Position numbers and translations under genes: made by a program. From positions 1-64,000 of the forward strand of contig JAIVFJ010000142.1 in NCBI GenBank assembly GCA_025765615.1: a stretch of DNA of 64,000 nt, given 5' to 3'. Shown piece after piece: positions 1-10,790 of the stretch. Origin of the DNA: Zopfochytrium polystomum. Taxonomy: Eukaryota > Chytridiomycota > Chytridiomycetes > Chytridiales > Chytridiaceae. Numbering within the stretch: the first letter of the stretch is position 1; each line of letters opens with the position of its first letter. The notes below the pieces were generated by a model that was given only the letters and a program-made list of their open reading frames with translations, had not been told where the DNA came from and did not search any database.

Positions 1-378
1 TCCTTCACGCTTGCTTGTCTTCACTCAAGTGAGTGGGATGGTGGTTTCAGGGAAGTTGTTACAGGGGACTTGTGGAGTGCATTTGTCTGAGCTTATTCCA
101 ACACAGTTACATGGTCAAAGCTAATAAATGTGCGAAATCAAGCCTTTGTTCTGGTGCTTAGGGCATGACTGCACTTGTACTGGGTCTCAGGACTTTTGCT
201 AATGCGGAAAGACAGACAAACTGATCGTCCTTGAAGGCAGGCTCACATTCAGACCAGAACGAAACTTGTAGTAGAAGTCAGAATGCCACTGTCACTTTGA
301 TCTGAGGAATTGAGCTAGCTTAAAATGCAAACTGTAAGAAGAGTCACACCCCATGCACATCCATGCGTTCCTCAGAGT

Positions 379-473
379 GCTCTGTACAGGGATCGAACCT
401 GTGACTTTAGCGTCCCTCAAGCCCAGAAGAGGGCTTATTAGCACTACACTCTAACCAACTGAGTTAACAGAGC
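379..473 (-). tRNA. tRNA-Ile(AAT) with intron
   Basis: Reads as a 95-nt cloverleaf on the minus strand: acceptor GCTCTGT pairs with the 3' end ACAGAGC, the T-arm has GGTTCGATCC, and the anticodon stem TAGTG/CGCTA encloses loop CTAATAA, giving anticodon AAT. About 22 nt lie between positions 37 and 38, the canonical place for a nuclear tRNA intron. A close relative at 47783 is split by a retrotransposon. Confidence 0.9.
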
Positions 474-836
474 CTCTGCCTGATACAAGCTCGCTGCCTT
501 TATCAGGCAGAAGGAAAAAAGTCAGAGGTTGGCTTCACCAATTTGCCTTTTTCCCTTAATTAGTAATTCCGTACATGCTAGATAAGGAAAACTCTGTCAA
601 CCGGTGTGCGGTTGGAATGTGGTCAGGATACAGTTTTGAAAATGCTCATTTCTGTGAAGGGGGATCTGTATGGTTGAGTCCTTTGTGCAGTAAACACAAG
701 GAGAGAGGGTTGATCCTGCTTGGTTGACCATTTAAACTTCTTAGTTTGCAGTGACAGTTCTGTTACGGTTAAGCCACCTCTGCTGCAGCGGTTAGGTTAA
801 ACTACAACAGAGGATGGCTGAGATAACGGGAGGATT

Positions 837-918
837 GAGCAGAGTGGGATTCGAACCCACGCCTCCGGAGAGACCAGAGCCTTAATCTGGCGCCTTAGAC
901 CAACTCGGCCATCTGCCC
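837..918 (-). tRNA. tRNA-Leu(AAG)
   Basis: An 82-nt class II cloverleaf. Acceptor GGGCAGA pairs with TCTGCTC, anticodon stem CCAGA/TCTGG holds loop TTAAGGC (anticodon AAG), there is a variable arm, and the T-arm is GTGGG-TTCGAAT-CCCAC. A truncated relative lies at 52161-52218. Confidence 0.92.
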
Positions 919-1984
919 CCCAACAAGGCTTTAATATGTTGCTTCCTGTGTAAAATGTTGCAGGGCTGGGAGATGGGTTGGGGTGGTAACTACTGCAAAG
1001 ACCTGTCTCCAGAACAAACAGAGGCTATGCTTTCCACAGGCACACATTGATGACCTTCTGCCTGCTCCATATGGTGGAAGCACACACCACACAGGCAAGG
1101 CCTTTTATTTTTTATTTTTAAATATTGCTGGCGGTCAGAGAGGCTTTGCAAAATTTCCTGTTGCATCACCAAACTGAGCATCACCACCAACAATGGCTGT
1201 CATCTGTATCTGTAAAGTTGTTTTGGGCGCTACCGTAATTTTCTTTTTTTTTCCTTTCCAGCACAAACAAATTTTTTCTTTTCCTTTTTTTCCACCATTC
1301 TGGTGCTCTTCTTGGATGGCAGCCCCAAGCCCTTACAAAAATAGTTTTATATGCACAAGCTGTTTGACTGATTGTTTCTCCAGCATTAAGGCTATTGAGT
1401 TAGGGCAATTTTTGGAAAGATATTGTGGAGTGTTGATATTACTGCTCTAGCCCAAAAACTTTGGTTTATTAAGTTGTTAGCACGTTTTGTCAAAGCTCTT
1501 TTGGTGTGCAAATAGCCTTCAACTAATCTGAAAACAGAGCGAGGCATTACAAAAGCAAGAAAGAAAAAGAGCTGGAAGAAAGTGAAATCTGCTCAGGAGT
1601 CAGAACAACAAAAAATCAGAAACAACATGCACTTCATTTTGTGGTGAAAGCAAGATGACGCTGCTGCTGTGAGAGGTATCCAAGTTGCACAAAAATAAAC
1701 AGTGGAATAAATGGTGGGAAAGCTGCAGTCCTACTGGGTGAAGCAATCAAATCCAGCAGTGAGCCTGAAAGCTTTGGGTGACCAAGTGAAAATGAAAGGA
1801 AAATCATGACTGTAGACTGACAGCCAAATACCCACATGCAAGCTTCCTTTTTTGTTTCAGCAGGTCTGCTGTCTCTTGTCCAGTCCACCAACAGTTGATT
1901 TTTACTTGTTTTTCAGGTGGTCCCCTAGAGCTTTCAAGCTGGCACTGTAAAGCATTTCAAAGAGGGATCAGGAGGTCCTAAAGC
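919..1984. other. Intergenic, CpG-poor, no gene seen
   Basis: Only short overlapping open frames without domain signatures or splice structure. The composition matches the transposon-rich stretches. Nothing recognisable. Confidence 0.5.
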
Positions 1985-2071
1985 GCTACCGGGTGGACTT
2001 GAACCACCAACCTTGCGGTTTGCTGTACATGTCTAACAGCCGCACGCGCTAACCAGTTGCGCCACGGCAGC
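1985..2071 (-). tRNA. tRNA-Asn(GTT) with intron
   Basis: Acceptor GCTGCCG/CGGTAGC, T-arm GGTGG-TTCAAGT-CCACC, anticodon stem TGCGG/CCGCA with loop CTGTTAA (anticodon GTT). An intron of about 14 nt sits after position 37. Confidence 0.9.
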
Positions 2072-2385
2072 CTGTGCTCACAGTACCGTGCTTGTGACAC
2101 TAGACAACATATTTACACTTTAACCACGTCTCTCCTTTTGTCTGTCTTCAATCTCACTCTCTCTCTCTCTCTCTCTTCTCATGCACTCTGTCCCCCTCAC
2201 ACACACACACACTGGGGAACTTGGTCCTAGGTGTGTGATCATTTTATTCTTGCTCAGAGCCAGCAAGTAGTCAAAGTACAGCAAAATGCTAGCATGGCCT
2301 GTGACTCTCACTTTCACACCTTTTGGGTGTCAACATGCTGACATTGAAATGCTTCCCCTGGGAGTACAGGCGCCAGGAGAGGGGA

Positions 2386-2456
2386 GGACCCAGCCGGGGT
2401 CGATCCGGCGACCTGTCGATCTGCAGTCGACCGCTCTACCACTGAGCTATAAGTCC
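2386..2456 (-). tRNA. tRNA-Cys(GCA)
   Basis: A 71-nt cloverleaf without intron. Acceptor GGACTTA pairs with TGGGTCC (two G-T pairs), and loop CTGCAGA gives anticodon GCA. Confidence 0.88.
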
Positions 2457-3279
2457 CTGTGCTGTGCCACACAATACAAGAATTCTTGTCACCCCTTACT
2501 GTTGTTTTTTTTTTTAATTTTTTTTTTTTTTAAGGGAAGTGGAGCTTTGCTTGCTGGTGATGTTTGAGTTACCCCTCTTTGCAAGCTCCTCCTCAAGCCT
2601 CATGTGCTGTGTGTCAAATTCTCCCTTGCTAGTGTGTTCCCACCAATTGGGCAGGATTAGGATGAGACAGCAGCATTACACAGGACCAGTTCATTCAGTC
2701 CCACACACAGCAGTTGTGCTTTGCCATTTGCATCTCCTTCCCCACCACCACAAATCAGAAACTACAGAGAGAGAAAGAGAGAGACAAAGGGAAGAAGGGA
2801 GAGAGAAAGGATGAAAGTGGGTGGCTCACCCATCCCTCATCTCTCCCACTTTAGAGAGTGATAAGGCTTAACACTGCTCAAATCAAATCCAAACAAGGTC
2901 CAATTTGGGTCTGATTCAAAAAATTGAATCAAATCAAATCAGATGGTTTTTTGCTGAATAAGCTGTTTCTCTTTGATTCAAAATTCTTCTCTGGTAATTT
3001 CTGTTCCATTTGGCGCAATTTGGCCAATCAAATGTTCAGGTGTATTGCAAATATTCGTGATTTGTCGTTAAAAACTTACAGCGCTGTACTGAAAACCTCT
3101 TGCTTTCTCACCACCACAAATGCACTTTGTTTTCAATACAAAAGAAGAAAACATAAAAAATTATATTTTTTCTTTATTGATTTGCAAATGACATTGAGAA
3201 AAAGGTGTGAAGCGAGTGAGAAAAAAAAAAATGTTTTTCTGCATCTAGCTGGAAAATAAATTGAGTCAAATTGCGGATC
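2457..3279. other. Intergenic with simple repeats
   Basis: Contains T-rich runs near 2500-2535, a GA-rich tract near 2765-2815, and AT-rich sequence up to the element A insertion site. No gene recognised. Confidence 0.5.
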
Positions 3280-3313
3280 TAGCCTGTTATGAATCACCCT
3301 CTGGAAACCTCTG

Positions 3314-3411
3314 GAACCTTCTAGAACATTCCTTCATGGAACCTTCTGGAACCTTCTGGAACCTTCTAGAACATTCCTTCATGGAACCTTGTGGAACCTT
3401 CTGGAACCTTC
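3314..3411 (+). promoter_or_regulatory. Heat-shock element array in the LTR U3 region
   Basis: GAA and TTC triplets alternate with exact 2-nt spacers, the definition of contiguous nGAAn heat-shock-factor pentamers. Four units run from 3314 to 3331, eight unbroken units from 3339 to 3376 and six more, with one TTG mismatch, from 3384 to 3411. The array lies about 110-210 bp upstream of the TATA box. Binding by heat shock factor is inferred from the motif and not shown. Confidence 0.8.
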
Positions 3412-3521
3412 TTTGCTTTCCTGACTTGTCTTGTTGTCATTGGTATCATTGGTATCATTGTATTACTAATTGCTCTTTCTGGAACTTTCTTTGAGTCTTG
3501 ACAAGGAAGACTCTCAAAAGG

Positions 3522-3568
3522 TATAAAAGGGGGATGGGGGTACCTGTCCCATCCCTCAAGTGAATTAT
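3522..3568 (+). promoter_or_regulatory. TATA box and predicted 5' end of transcript (self-primer)
   Basis: TATAAAA at 3522-3528 is followed 36 nt after its first base by AAGTGAATTAT (3558-3568). That 11-mer is the exact reverse complement of 3641-3651. I infer that the RNA begins at about 3558. Confidence 0.75.
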
Positions 3569-3640
3569 TGTTTCCAATACAATCATCACTCCTCTCAGTT
3601 CCTTGTCTGCCTTGTCCTGTCCTGCCCTGTTCCTGACATC

Positions 3641-3651
3641 ATAATTCACTT
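3641..3651 (+). other. Primer-binding site (self-priming type)
   Basis: ATAATTCACTT lies two bases downstream of the 5' LTR. It has no TGG start typical of a tRNA-primed site and pairs perfectly over 11 nt with 3558-3568. Pairing stops at both edges of the 11-mer. This is the arrangement known for Tf1 of fission yeast. Confidence 0.78.
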
Positions 3652-3678
3652 CACCCTCTCCCACTACTCTCTGCCATC

Positions 3679-4602
3679 ATGTCTGACCCAAACAACACCT
3701 TCCCTGATGCAACTGCCTTCCAAGCCTTGATGGACCAATTACAAGCCCTCTCAAGACAGACACACCAACTTCAAGAACAAGTCCTTCACCAGCAGCACCA
3801 GCTTCAACAACAACTTCACCAACAAGAACATCAAGCTCTTCCCCTGCCCCAAGCCAACCAAGCAAGAGAGCCCAAGGTTCCCAGCCCTGACAAGTTCACT
3901 GGGCTGGCCAAAGACCTTAGGAACTTCATGGCCACTGTGGAGAATGTCATCCTTCTCCAACCTTCAAGATTTCCCAGTGAGCAAGTCAAGGTTCTTTTCA
4001 CAAGCACCCTCCTGTCTGGTCAAGCTCAATCATGGTACAGATCTCTCCCAAGCACACCCACCACCCTGCAAGGGCTCTGGGAGGGGCTGGAAGCTACCTT
4101 TGGTGACCCCTACGCATCTTGGACAGCAAGATCCAAGCTCAAGCATATCAAGCAAGGAAAGCAATCTTGTGTGGCCTACACCAACCAATTCAAGCAACTA
4201 GCCAGAGACTCTGGATACAATGATGCAGCTCTGATGGAGCTGTACCATGATGGTCTCCATGAGTCTATCCAAGACATGCTCTCCCAGTCTCTGCACATCC
4301 CTGAGACCTTGGAAGAGTACATTCTCCTTGCCATCAAGATTGACAACAGACTCTACTCCAAGAGGCTGAAGCAAAGACAAGTAGGAACTACATCAAGACC
4401 TACCCCAGTTCCTCAAGCTCTCACAGTTCCTGAACCCATGCAAGTGGATGCAGTTGAGACACTTCCTAAGGGTCCTCTGAGCCAAGAGGAGAAAACAAGG
4501 AGGGCCCAGCAGGGACTGTGTTTTTACTGTGGCTCCAAGGAGCATGCTGTCAAGGACTGCCCAAAGAAGAAGCACCCAAACTCCCAGGTCCAGGCTCACT
4601 GA
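3679..4602 (+). CDS. gag: Gag polyprotein of element A
   Basis: A 307-residue structural protein expected to form the virus-like particle. The N-terminal 60 residues are Gln-rich with likely coiled-coil character. The middle is a retrotransposon Gag core (WYRSL, then a stretch on tRNA-scale RNA packaging typical of Ty3/gypsy Gag). The C-terminus has one CCHC zinc knuckle of spacing C-x2-C-x4-H-x4-C near residues 281-294. It starts at the first ATG after the primer-binding site. Pol lies in the -1 frame and overlaps the Gag end. The frame is intact and nearly identical to the Gag of elements B and C. Confidence 0.93.
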   Translation: MSDPNNTFPDATAFQALMDQLQALSRQTHQLQEQVLHQQHQLQQQLHQQEHQALPLPQANQAREPKVPSPDKFTGLAKDLRNFMATVENVILLQPSRFPSEQVKVLFTSTLLSGQAQSWYRSLPSTPTTLQGLWEGLEATFGDPYASWTARSKLKHIKQGKQSCVAYTNQFKQLARDSGYNDAALMELYHDGLHESIQDMLSQSLHIPETLEEYILLAIKIDNRLYSKRLKQRQVGTTSRPTPVPQALTVPEPMQVDAVETLPKGPLSQEEKTRRAQQGLCFYCGSKEHAVKDCPKKKHPNSQVQAH

Positions 4603-7600
4603 GGGGCAATTCCCTGGACCCTCCTCCAAGCTGCCCCTGTTTCATCACCACCACCAGCACCACAAACACCTCAGATTCCAAGCCCCACCAACTCACCATG
4701 GATGTCAAAATTCAACTCTCACCCAAGTCAACCATCACAACCAAGGCCCTTATCGACTCTGGATCATCCTGCAACAACAATGATGCCACCCTTGTCAAGT
4801 CTTGTTACATTCCCACCATCAAGAAATCCACACCCCTCAAGGTCCACTTTGCCAATCATGCTCTGTTCAAGGAAATCAGCCATGAAACCAAGCAAAACCT
4901 CCACATCCAAGGCTTTCCACCATCCATGGTCAACCTGGAAGTATTGGATCTTGGCTCACCCACATTCTCTGTCATCCTGGGATTACCATGGCTGCAAGCC
5001 CAGAACCCTGCCATTGATTGGGTCACTGGTCAAGTCCAACCTCCACCAATCGGAACAGTCACCTAAAACTCAAGTCAAGCCCCCAAGTCTCATGCTCTCA
5101 AGCCCTTGATTCAAGATTCACAGCCAACCAAGACTCAAGTTCCACAGTTCACAGTTCACAGTCAAGATTCAAGTAGAGCTCATAGAGCTCACAGTCATGG
5201 CCAAGACTCTAGTTCACAGAACCCACAGTCAAAGATTCAAGTACCACAGTTCACAGTCCACATTCAAGATTCAAGTTCCACAGCTCACAGCCTTTGCCAA
5301 GAACAGAACTCTCAGTCAAAGATTCAAGAATCACAGTTCCCAGTCAAGAATTCATGCCCCACTGCTGCAGAGCACAGGAACTTGGACCCATCAGACCTTT
5401 TGCTGGCATCCAAGCTACCAAAAGAATATCTCCCTTATGCTGATGTGTTTTCCAAGACCAAGGCAGACCTGCTACCAGCTCAGAGGCCTTATGACTGTGA
5501 AATCCCACTCAAGGATGAAACTTGCAGCCCACCTTTCAAGCCACTGTACCACCTCTCTCCACCAGAAGCCAAGGCCCTCCAAGAATACATTGAAGAAATG
5601 CTGAACAAGGGATTCATCCAACCTTCCAAGTCAAGAAGAAGGATTGGGGGCTGAGACCCTGCGTGGACTAACAGAGATCTCAATGAGATGACAGTCAAGA
5701 ACCGCTATCCACTGCCTCTCATCTCTGAATTACTGGACAAACTGAGCCATGCAAGGATATTTTCCAAGATTGACCTCAGAGGTGCCTACAATTTGGTCAG
5801 AATTAAGCCCCAGGATCAATGGAAGACTGCCTTCAGATGCAAATACGGTCACTTTGAGTACTTGGTCATGCCCTTTGGACTTACCAATGCTCCAGCTATT
5901 TTCCAAGGCATGATGAATGACATCTTCAGGGATATTCTGGACCTTTTTGTCATTGTCTACCTGGACGATATCCTGGTATTTTCGTCCGACACTGCAAGCC
6001 ATATGGGACATGTCAAGACTGTCTTGGAGAGACTCAGACAGCGTCACCTCTATGCAAAGCTGGAGAAGTGTGAATTCCACAAGACCTCCATTGAGTTTTT
6101 GGGGTTCATTGTGTCTGACAAAGGGATCTCCATGGCACCAGACAAGATCCAAACTATTCTTGAATGGAAGGCTCCAAATTCCATCAAGGATGTTCAAAGC
6201 ATCCTTGGGTTTTGCAACTTCTACAGAACCTTCATTGCCAACTATTCTGCCATAGCCAAGCCTCTCACTGATCTCACCAAGAAGACCACCAAGTTTGAAT
6301 GGACCCCAGCAGCAGAGCAAGCCTGGCTAGCTCTTAAGACAGCAACCACAAGTGCACCACTCCTTAAGCATGTGGATCCCTTGCTTCCCTTCACCTTGGA
6401 AACTGATGCCTCAGACTATGCCCTCGGTGCTGTTCTGTCCCAGCCAAGCTCTCAGGACCCCTCTGCTCCTCTGCATCCAGTGGCATATTACTCCAGGAAG
6501 CTGAACAGTGCTGAGTGTAACTACACAGTCCATGACAAGGAGTTACTTGCAATTGTGGAAGCATTCAAATTCTGGAGACACTACGTGGCTGGTTCTAAAG
6601 GCATCTCTGTCTATTCTGATCAAAAGAACCTCACCTTCTTCAGGGCAAGGAGGTTGCTCCAGCAGAGGCATGCCAGGTGGGCTGAACTGCTCTCTGAGTA
6701 TGACTTTAAGCTGTGCTAATCTCCTGGCCACCTTAACACTGTGGCTGATGCCCTGTCAAGAAGAACAGACCTTGCACCTGAAGGGGGAGATGGTTTCACC
6801 CCACCATCCAAGACACACCTTTCATTGCTTCCTGACAGTGTGTGGGCCAATGCTATTTCCAAGGACCCCAAGCCTCACAAGATTCAAATCAGCCAAGAAG
6901 AGGAAAAACTTGAGATACTCAAGACAAGGCATGATGCAGCAACAGCTGGACACCCAGGAGAGCACAAGACATATGAGCTTGTTTCCAGAGACTTCTACTG
7001 GCCAGGCATGAGGAAGTACATCAAGAACTATGTCAGCAGCTGTGAAACCTGTCAAAGAAACAAATCCAGCAGACACAAGCCCTATGGACTTCTGGAGCCC
7101 CTCCCAATTGCCATCAGCCCATGGTCATCAATATCCATGGACTTCATTGTGAAACTGCCCCCATCCCATGGATTTGACTCTATCCTTGTTGTCATCTGCA
7201 GAAGGACAAAGTTGGCCCATTTCATCCCCTGCACTGAGAATATAGATGCACAAGGAACAGCAGACCTGTTTTTGCAGCACATATTCAGGCTCCATGGGCT
7301 GCCTCAGTCAATCATCAGTGACAGAGGACCACAGTTCAGATCCCAATTTTGGAAAGCACTCACAGCAGCCCTTGGAATCAAGTCTCAACTGTCAACTGCT
7401 TATCACCCTCAGACTGATGGACAAACAGAAAGAACAAACCAGACTCTGGAGCAGTATTTGAGGTGCTATGTCAGCTATCAACAGGATGATTGGCCCACCC
7501 TCCTTCCACTGGCAGAATTTGCTCTCAACAATTCTCTCCACTCAAGCACCCAGCTATCTCCTTTCTTTGCAACCTATGGCTTCAATCCAAGAGGAGATCT

Positions 7601-8210
7601 TCTGGGACAAGAGACCCTATCCAATGTCCAAGCTCCTGCTGCGGCTTCACACTTACATAAGCTCAAGATCATCAGCACCTTCCTGGACTCCACCCTGAAG
7701 CAAGCCCAAGAAGATGCCTCAAGATTTGCCAACACTCACAGAATGGACCATGACCTTGCTGTGGGTCAGCAAGTTTGGCTTCTGAGGAAGAACTTGCAGA
7801 CCAAAAGACCAAGTCCCAAGCTAGACAACCTCAAGTTGGGTCCTTTCAAGATCTTGGAGCAAATCAATCCAGTCACCTTCAAGCTGGATCTCCCTGCATC
7901 CATGAAGATCCACCCAGTTTTCCATGTCAGCCTTTTAGAGAAGTTTGTGGCCAATTCCATTCCAGGCAGAGTTGTTCCTCCTCCTCCTCCAGTTGAGGTA
8001 GAAGGTGAAGAGGAATTTGAGGTTGAACAAATCTTGGATGCCAAGTGGTTTGGAAGAACACTCAAGTTCCTTGTTAAGTGGAAAGGTTACTCAGATGCTG
8101 ACAACACCTGGGAGCCTGAGTCAAACCTCACTTACTGCCAAGACCTTCTGCTCGAGTTCAAGACCAGGTACCCCACCAAGTTGCAGAAGAGACCTAAAAG
8201 GGGGAGATGA
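4470..8210 (+). pseudogene. pol: Pol of element A, interrupted
   Basis: The -1 frame relative to Gag opens at about 4470. Compared with the intact copy at 17621-21388 it carries a TAA at 5064-5066, a 28-bp deletion with compensating single-base changes between about 5631 and 5680 that removes part of the RT N-terminal region and leaves a TGA at 5652, and a TAA at 6717-6719 between RNase H and integrase. The YLDD catalytic box of RT, the TDAS motif of RNase H, the HHCC and DDE motifs of integrase and the chromodomain are still readable. The protease Asp-Ser-Gly is present but nearby residues differ from copy B. The stop codon at 8208-8210 abuts the 3' LTR and overlaps the purine-rich tract. 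Confidence 0.9.
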
Positions 8211-8564
8211 TGTTATGAATCACCCTCTGGAAACCTCTGGAACCTTCTAGAACATTCCTTCATGGAACCTTCTGGAACCTTCTGGAACCTTCTAGAACAT
8301 TCCTTCATGGAACCTTGTGGAACCTTCTGGAACCTTCTTTGCTTTCCTGACTTGTCTTGTTGTCATTGGTATCATTGGTATCATTGTATTACTAATTGCT
8401 CTTTCTGGAACTTTCTTTGAGTCTTGACAAGGAAGACTCTCAAAAGGTATAAAAGGGCGATGGGGGTACCTGTCCCATCCCTCAAGTGAATTATTGTTTC
8501 CAATACAATCATCACTCCTCTCAGTTCCTTGTCTGCCTTGTCCTGTCCTGCCCTGTTCCTGACA
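8211..8564 (+). repeat. 3' LTR of element A
   Basis: 354 bp, one substitution from the 5' LTR by eye. It is preceded by the polypurine tract at about 8196-8210. Confidence 0.95.
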
Positions 8565-8569
8565 TAGCC

Positions 8570-9231
8570 AGAGTTAAACCCTACAGAGCAACTGCTCACC
8601 TATTCCTAAACCAAAACATTTGGGAAGAGGAGAATGAATGAAAAAAGCCATAATCAGGGTCATGTGAGCTTGCCCCTCCAGGAGCAAAGCCTCGCGCTTG
8701 GAGGGAGAATTCTCACCTCTGACTCCAAAGTACCTGAAACGGCAACCATTGTATTCTGCCCACAGTGCACCCCTGCATGCGTTGTCCTCTAATTTGATGC
8801 CAAGCATGCCAGCAACTTGTGGTGCAAGGCAATGAATTGCTAATGTTGTTGGACACTTGGCTTTCTGCTTGTGATGCAGCAATTCCCCTCTGGCAGAGCA
8901 GCAGAGGTTACCACTAACCCCTTCCCACGTTTGATGATAATGTTGCTGAGCAGGAAAGGCTAGGCTAGGGTGGTGGCAAAAGAGCAATGTTCTGTCATTG
9001 AGCATTGCAAGAAGTGAAGGTGACACATGAATTAATCAGTGAAATCCTCGAACCAATTGTTGAACCACCCCACTCCCAATTAAAGGAGGACGAAGGCTGT
9101 GCCCCCCAGACTCGGAGCAGACTTCCATGAAAAACTGCCCAGCAACTGCAAATGCTTTGGCCCAAAAATGCCCTTTGTGATGTGGAGAATGCGGAGAAGT
9201 GCATTACCTGCACAATTTTGGGGCAGATTCT
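8570..9231. other. Flank of element A, no gene seen
   Basis: CpG-poor sequence between the element A insertion and the gag pseudogene. Short open frames only. Confidence 0.4.
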
Positions 9232-10790
9232 TCAAAAATTAGGTCTCTGCGACCCACAAATACAGATGTGTGTGGCCCTCTGCCACCGCAGACTTGCCAT
9301 CCTGCAGAGTGGAGAGTGCAGATGTTGGCCAACCGCATTGGCGGTATGCAGCCTTACTGAGGACACAATCTTGTTTTTGGCTCGGTGCATGTGCAGGCAG
9401 TGCTCAGACTTGTGCGTGTGTGCGTTGGTGGCCAAGCTTGGAATCTCTGCACAGAACTTGCACCCAGTGCCTTCAACTCTTCCAAGACGTCGATGGATTG
9501 AGGTAGCCTTTGGCTCCAGCCAATGGGTGACTCCTGGCTTGCGGCGGTCACGACAGTCCCTTTCCATGTGGTGAACGTATGCCTTGTGGTGACCACACCA
9601 GTAGCGTGGCCTATCCCCATGACGAGGGGAGCGTGAGTGGTTGTTGTTGTCATGGATGTTGTGACCCCTGTTGTCATTGTTCCTGTAGCTGCTTCCTTGG
9701 CTATTGGTTTGTTCAGCTCGCTCAAGGTCATTGCGACCTCCTTGGATGTGGTCACTTCGGTGGCGTCTATCTTTGCAATCGTCATGGTTGTCACAGTGAT
9801 TGTTTCCCACTTGACGCCAACTGCGGTTGTTGCAGCGGTTCCTGCAGTCTTCCTCTTCATCTGCCTCAAGGGCAGTCAAGACAGCAGTAAGCTCATCCAA
9901 GATATTCTGTAGATCATTGAGGCAGGCATCATTGTTTCAAAGTGCTGCCACAAATGGTCCAAAACGACTAGGAGCTGAGCTGTGTGCGAGGTCTGTGTGC
10001 AGTTTGCTCTGCAGTTTGCGTACAAACTCATCAAGTCTGTTCTGGCCAGGACCTTGGATGAATAGTTGCTGAAGTCACTCAATCTCGCACACATAAGAAT
10101 TCAGGTCTTGGTAACACAAGGGGCTTTGAGTGTCTGTGCGTAGCTGCAGCCCTGACCATCTGTTTTCAAAATCATCAATCGAGCTGGATGGGCAGGCATT
10201 GTTGAATGTTCGGCGAATGGCAGCCACACAGTCTCGTTAGAGGTGAATGTTGCAGCAGAGCTCAAACAAGTGCGAGGTCTCTGGAATCCTGATCATCAAA
10301 GCTGACTGAGCTGTTTGTTCTCCTTGATGAAGGTGGCGTGCATATCTTCAGCACATCTGTCCCACTGATCCTTGGGGTAGGTGTGTGACATATGTATGGT
10401 AGGCCTCCTTGTTGCAGGAAGGTCTCTCAAGAGGGAATAGGTCTGTCCTGAATTCCCTTTTCACCAATAACCTTGATCTGAAAAGAGCAATTTCGTGTCC
10501 AGCTGGGGTGACTTGTCACACAAGAAGGGACAAAAATGGTGGTTGGAGGTAGTGGTAGTGCGACTTTTTGGACCACCCCATTGAAATCTCTTGTAGCTCC
10601 TGCTGTAGGCGTTGCAGCGCAGTGCTTTAGGTATCAATGGAAAGAGCAGAAGCAGGCAAATACAGGTGTGTAAGGGCGTCCTCTGATCGCTTCTCCTCGT
10701 TGCGATAATGTCACTCAAAGTTGAGGAAGCGTTTTTGACTTCGGCGATCAATCAAATTCCGTAGGGACAATGTAGAGAGCTCTGTCATAG
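9232..10790 (-). pseudogene. Degenerate retroelement gag
   Basis: On the minus strand a broken but long reading can be followed. A C-terminal open frame (9232-9900) has a CCHC-like knuckle (CGHHKAYVHHMERDC) followed by a basic segment and a KPG...AT context seen in many retrotransposon Gag proteins. Upstream, across several stops and frame changes, a typical Gag-like helical stretch continues (for example a segment reading QLFIQGPGQNRLDEFVRKL near 10000-10070). I saw no pol or LTR attached. It is unrelated to the Gag of elements A-C. Which retrotransposon superfamily it came from is uncertain. Confidence 0.6.

Larger units (their letters stand above)
3285..3638 (+). repeat. 5' LTR of element A
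   Basis: 354 bp, TG...CA ends. The order is a heat-shock-element array, a spacer, a TATA box, then the predicted transcript start. Confidence 0.95.
3285..8564 (+). mobile_element. Ty3/gypsy chromovirus element A (defective pol)
   Basis: A complete 5280-bp element with two 354-bp LTRs that begin TGTTATG and end CTGACA. It is flanked by the 5-bp target duplication TAGCC (3280-3284 and 8565-8569). The internal region has an intact gag, then a pol with protease, RT, RNase H, integrase and a C-terminal chromodomain. Pol is interrupted by two stop codons and a small deletion. The two LTRs differ by about one base (a G/C difference just after the TATA box), so the insertion looks recent even though pol is broken. 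It belongs to the same family as the elements at 17268 and 47864. Confidence 0.96.
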
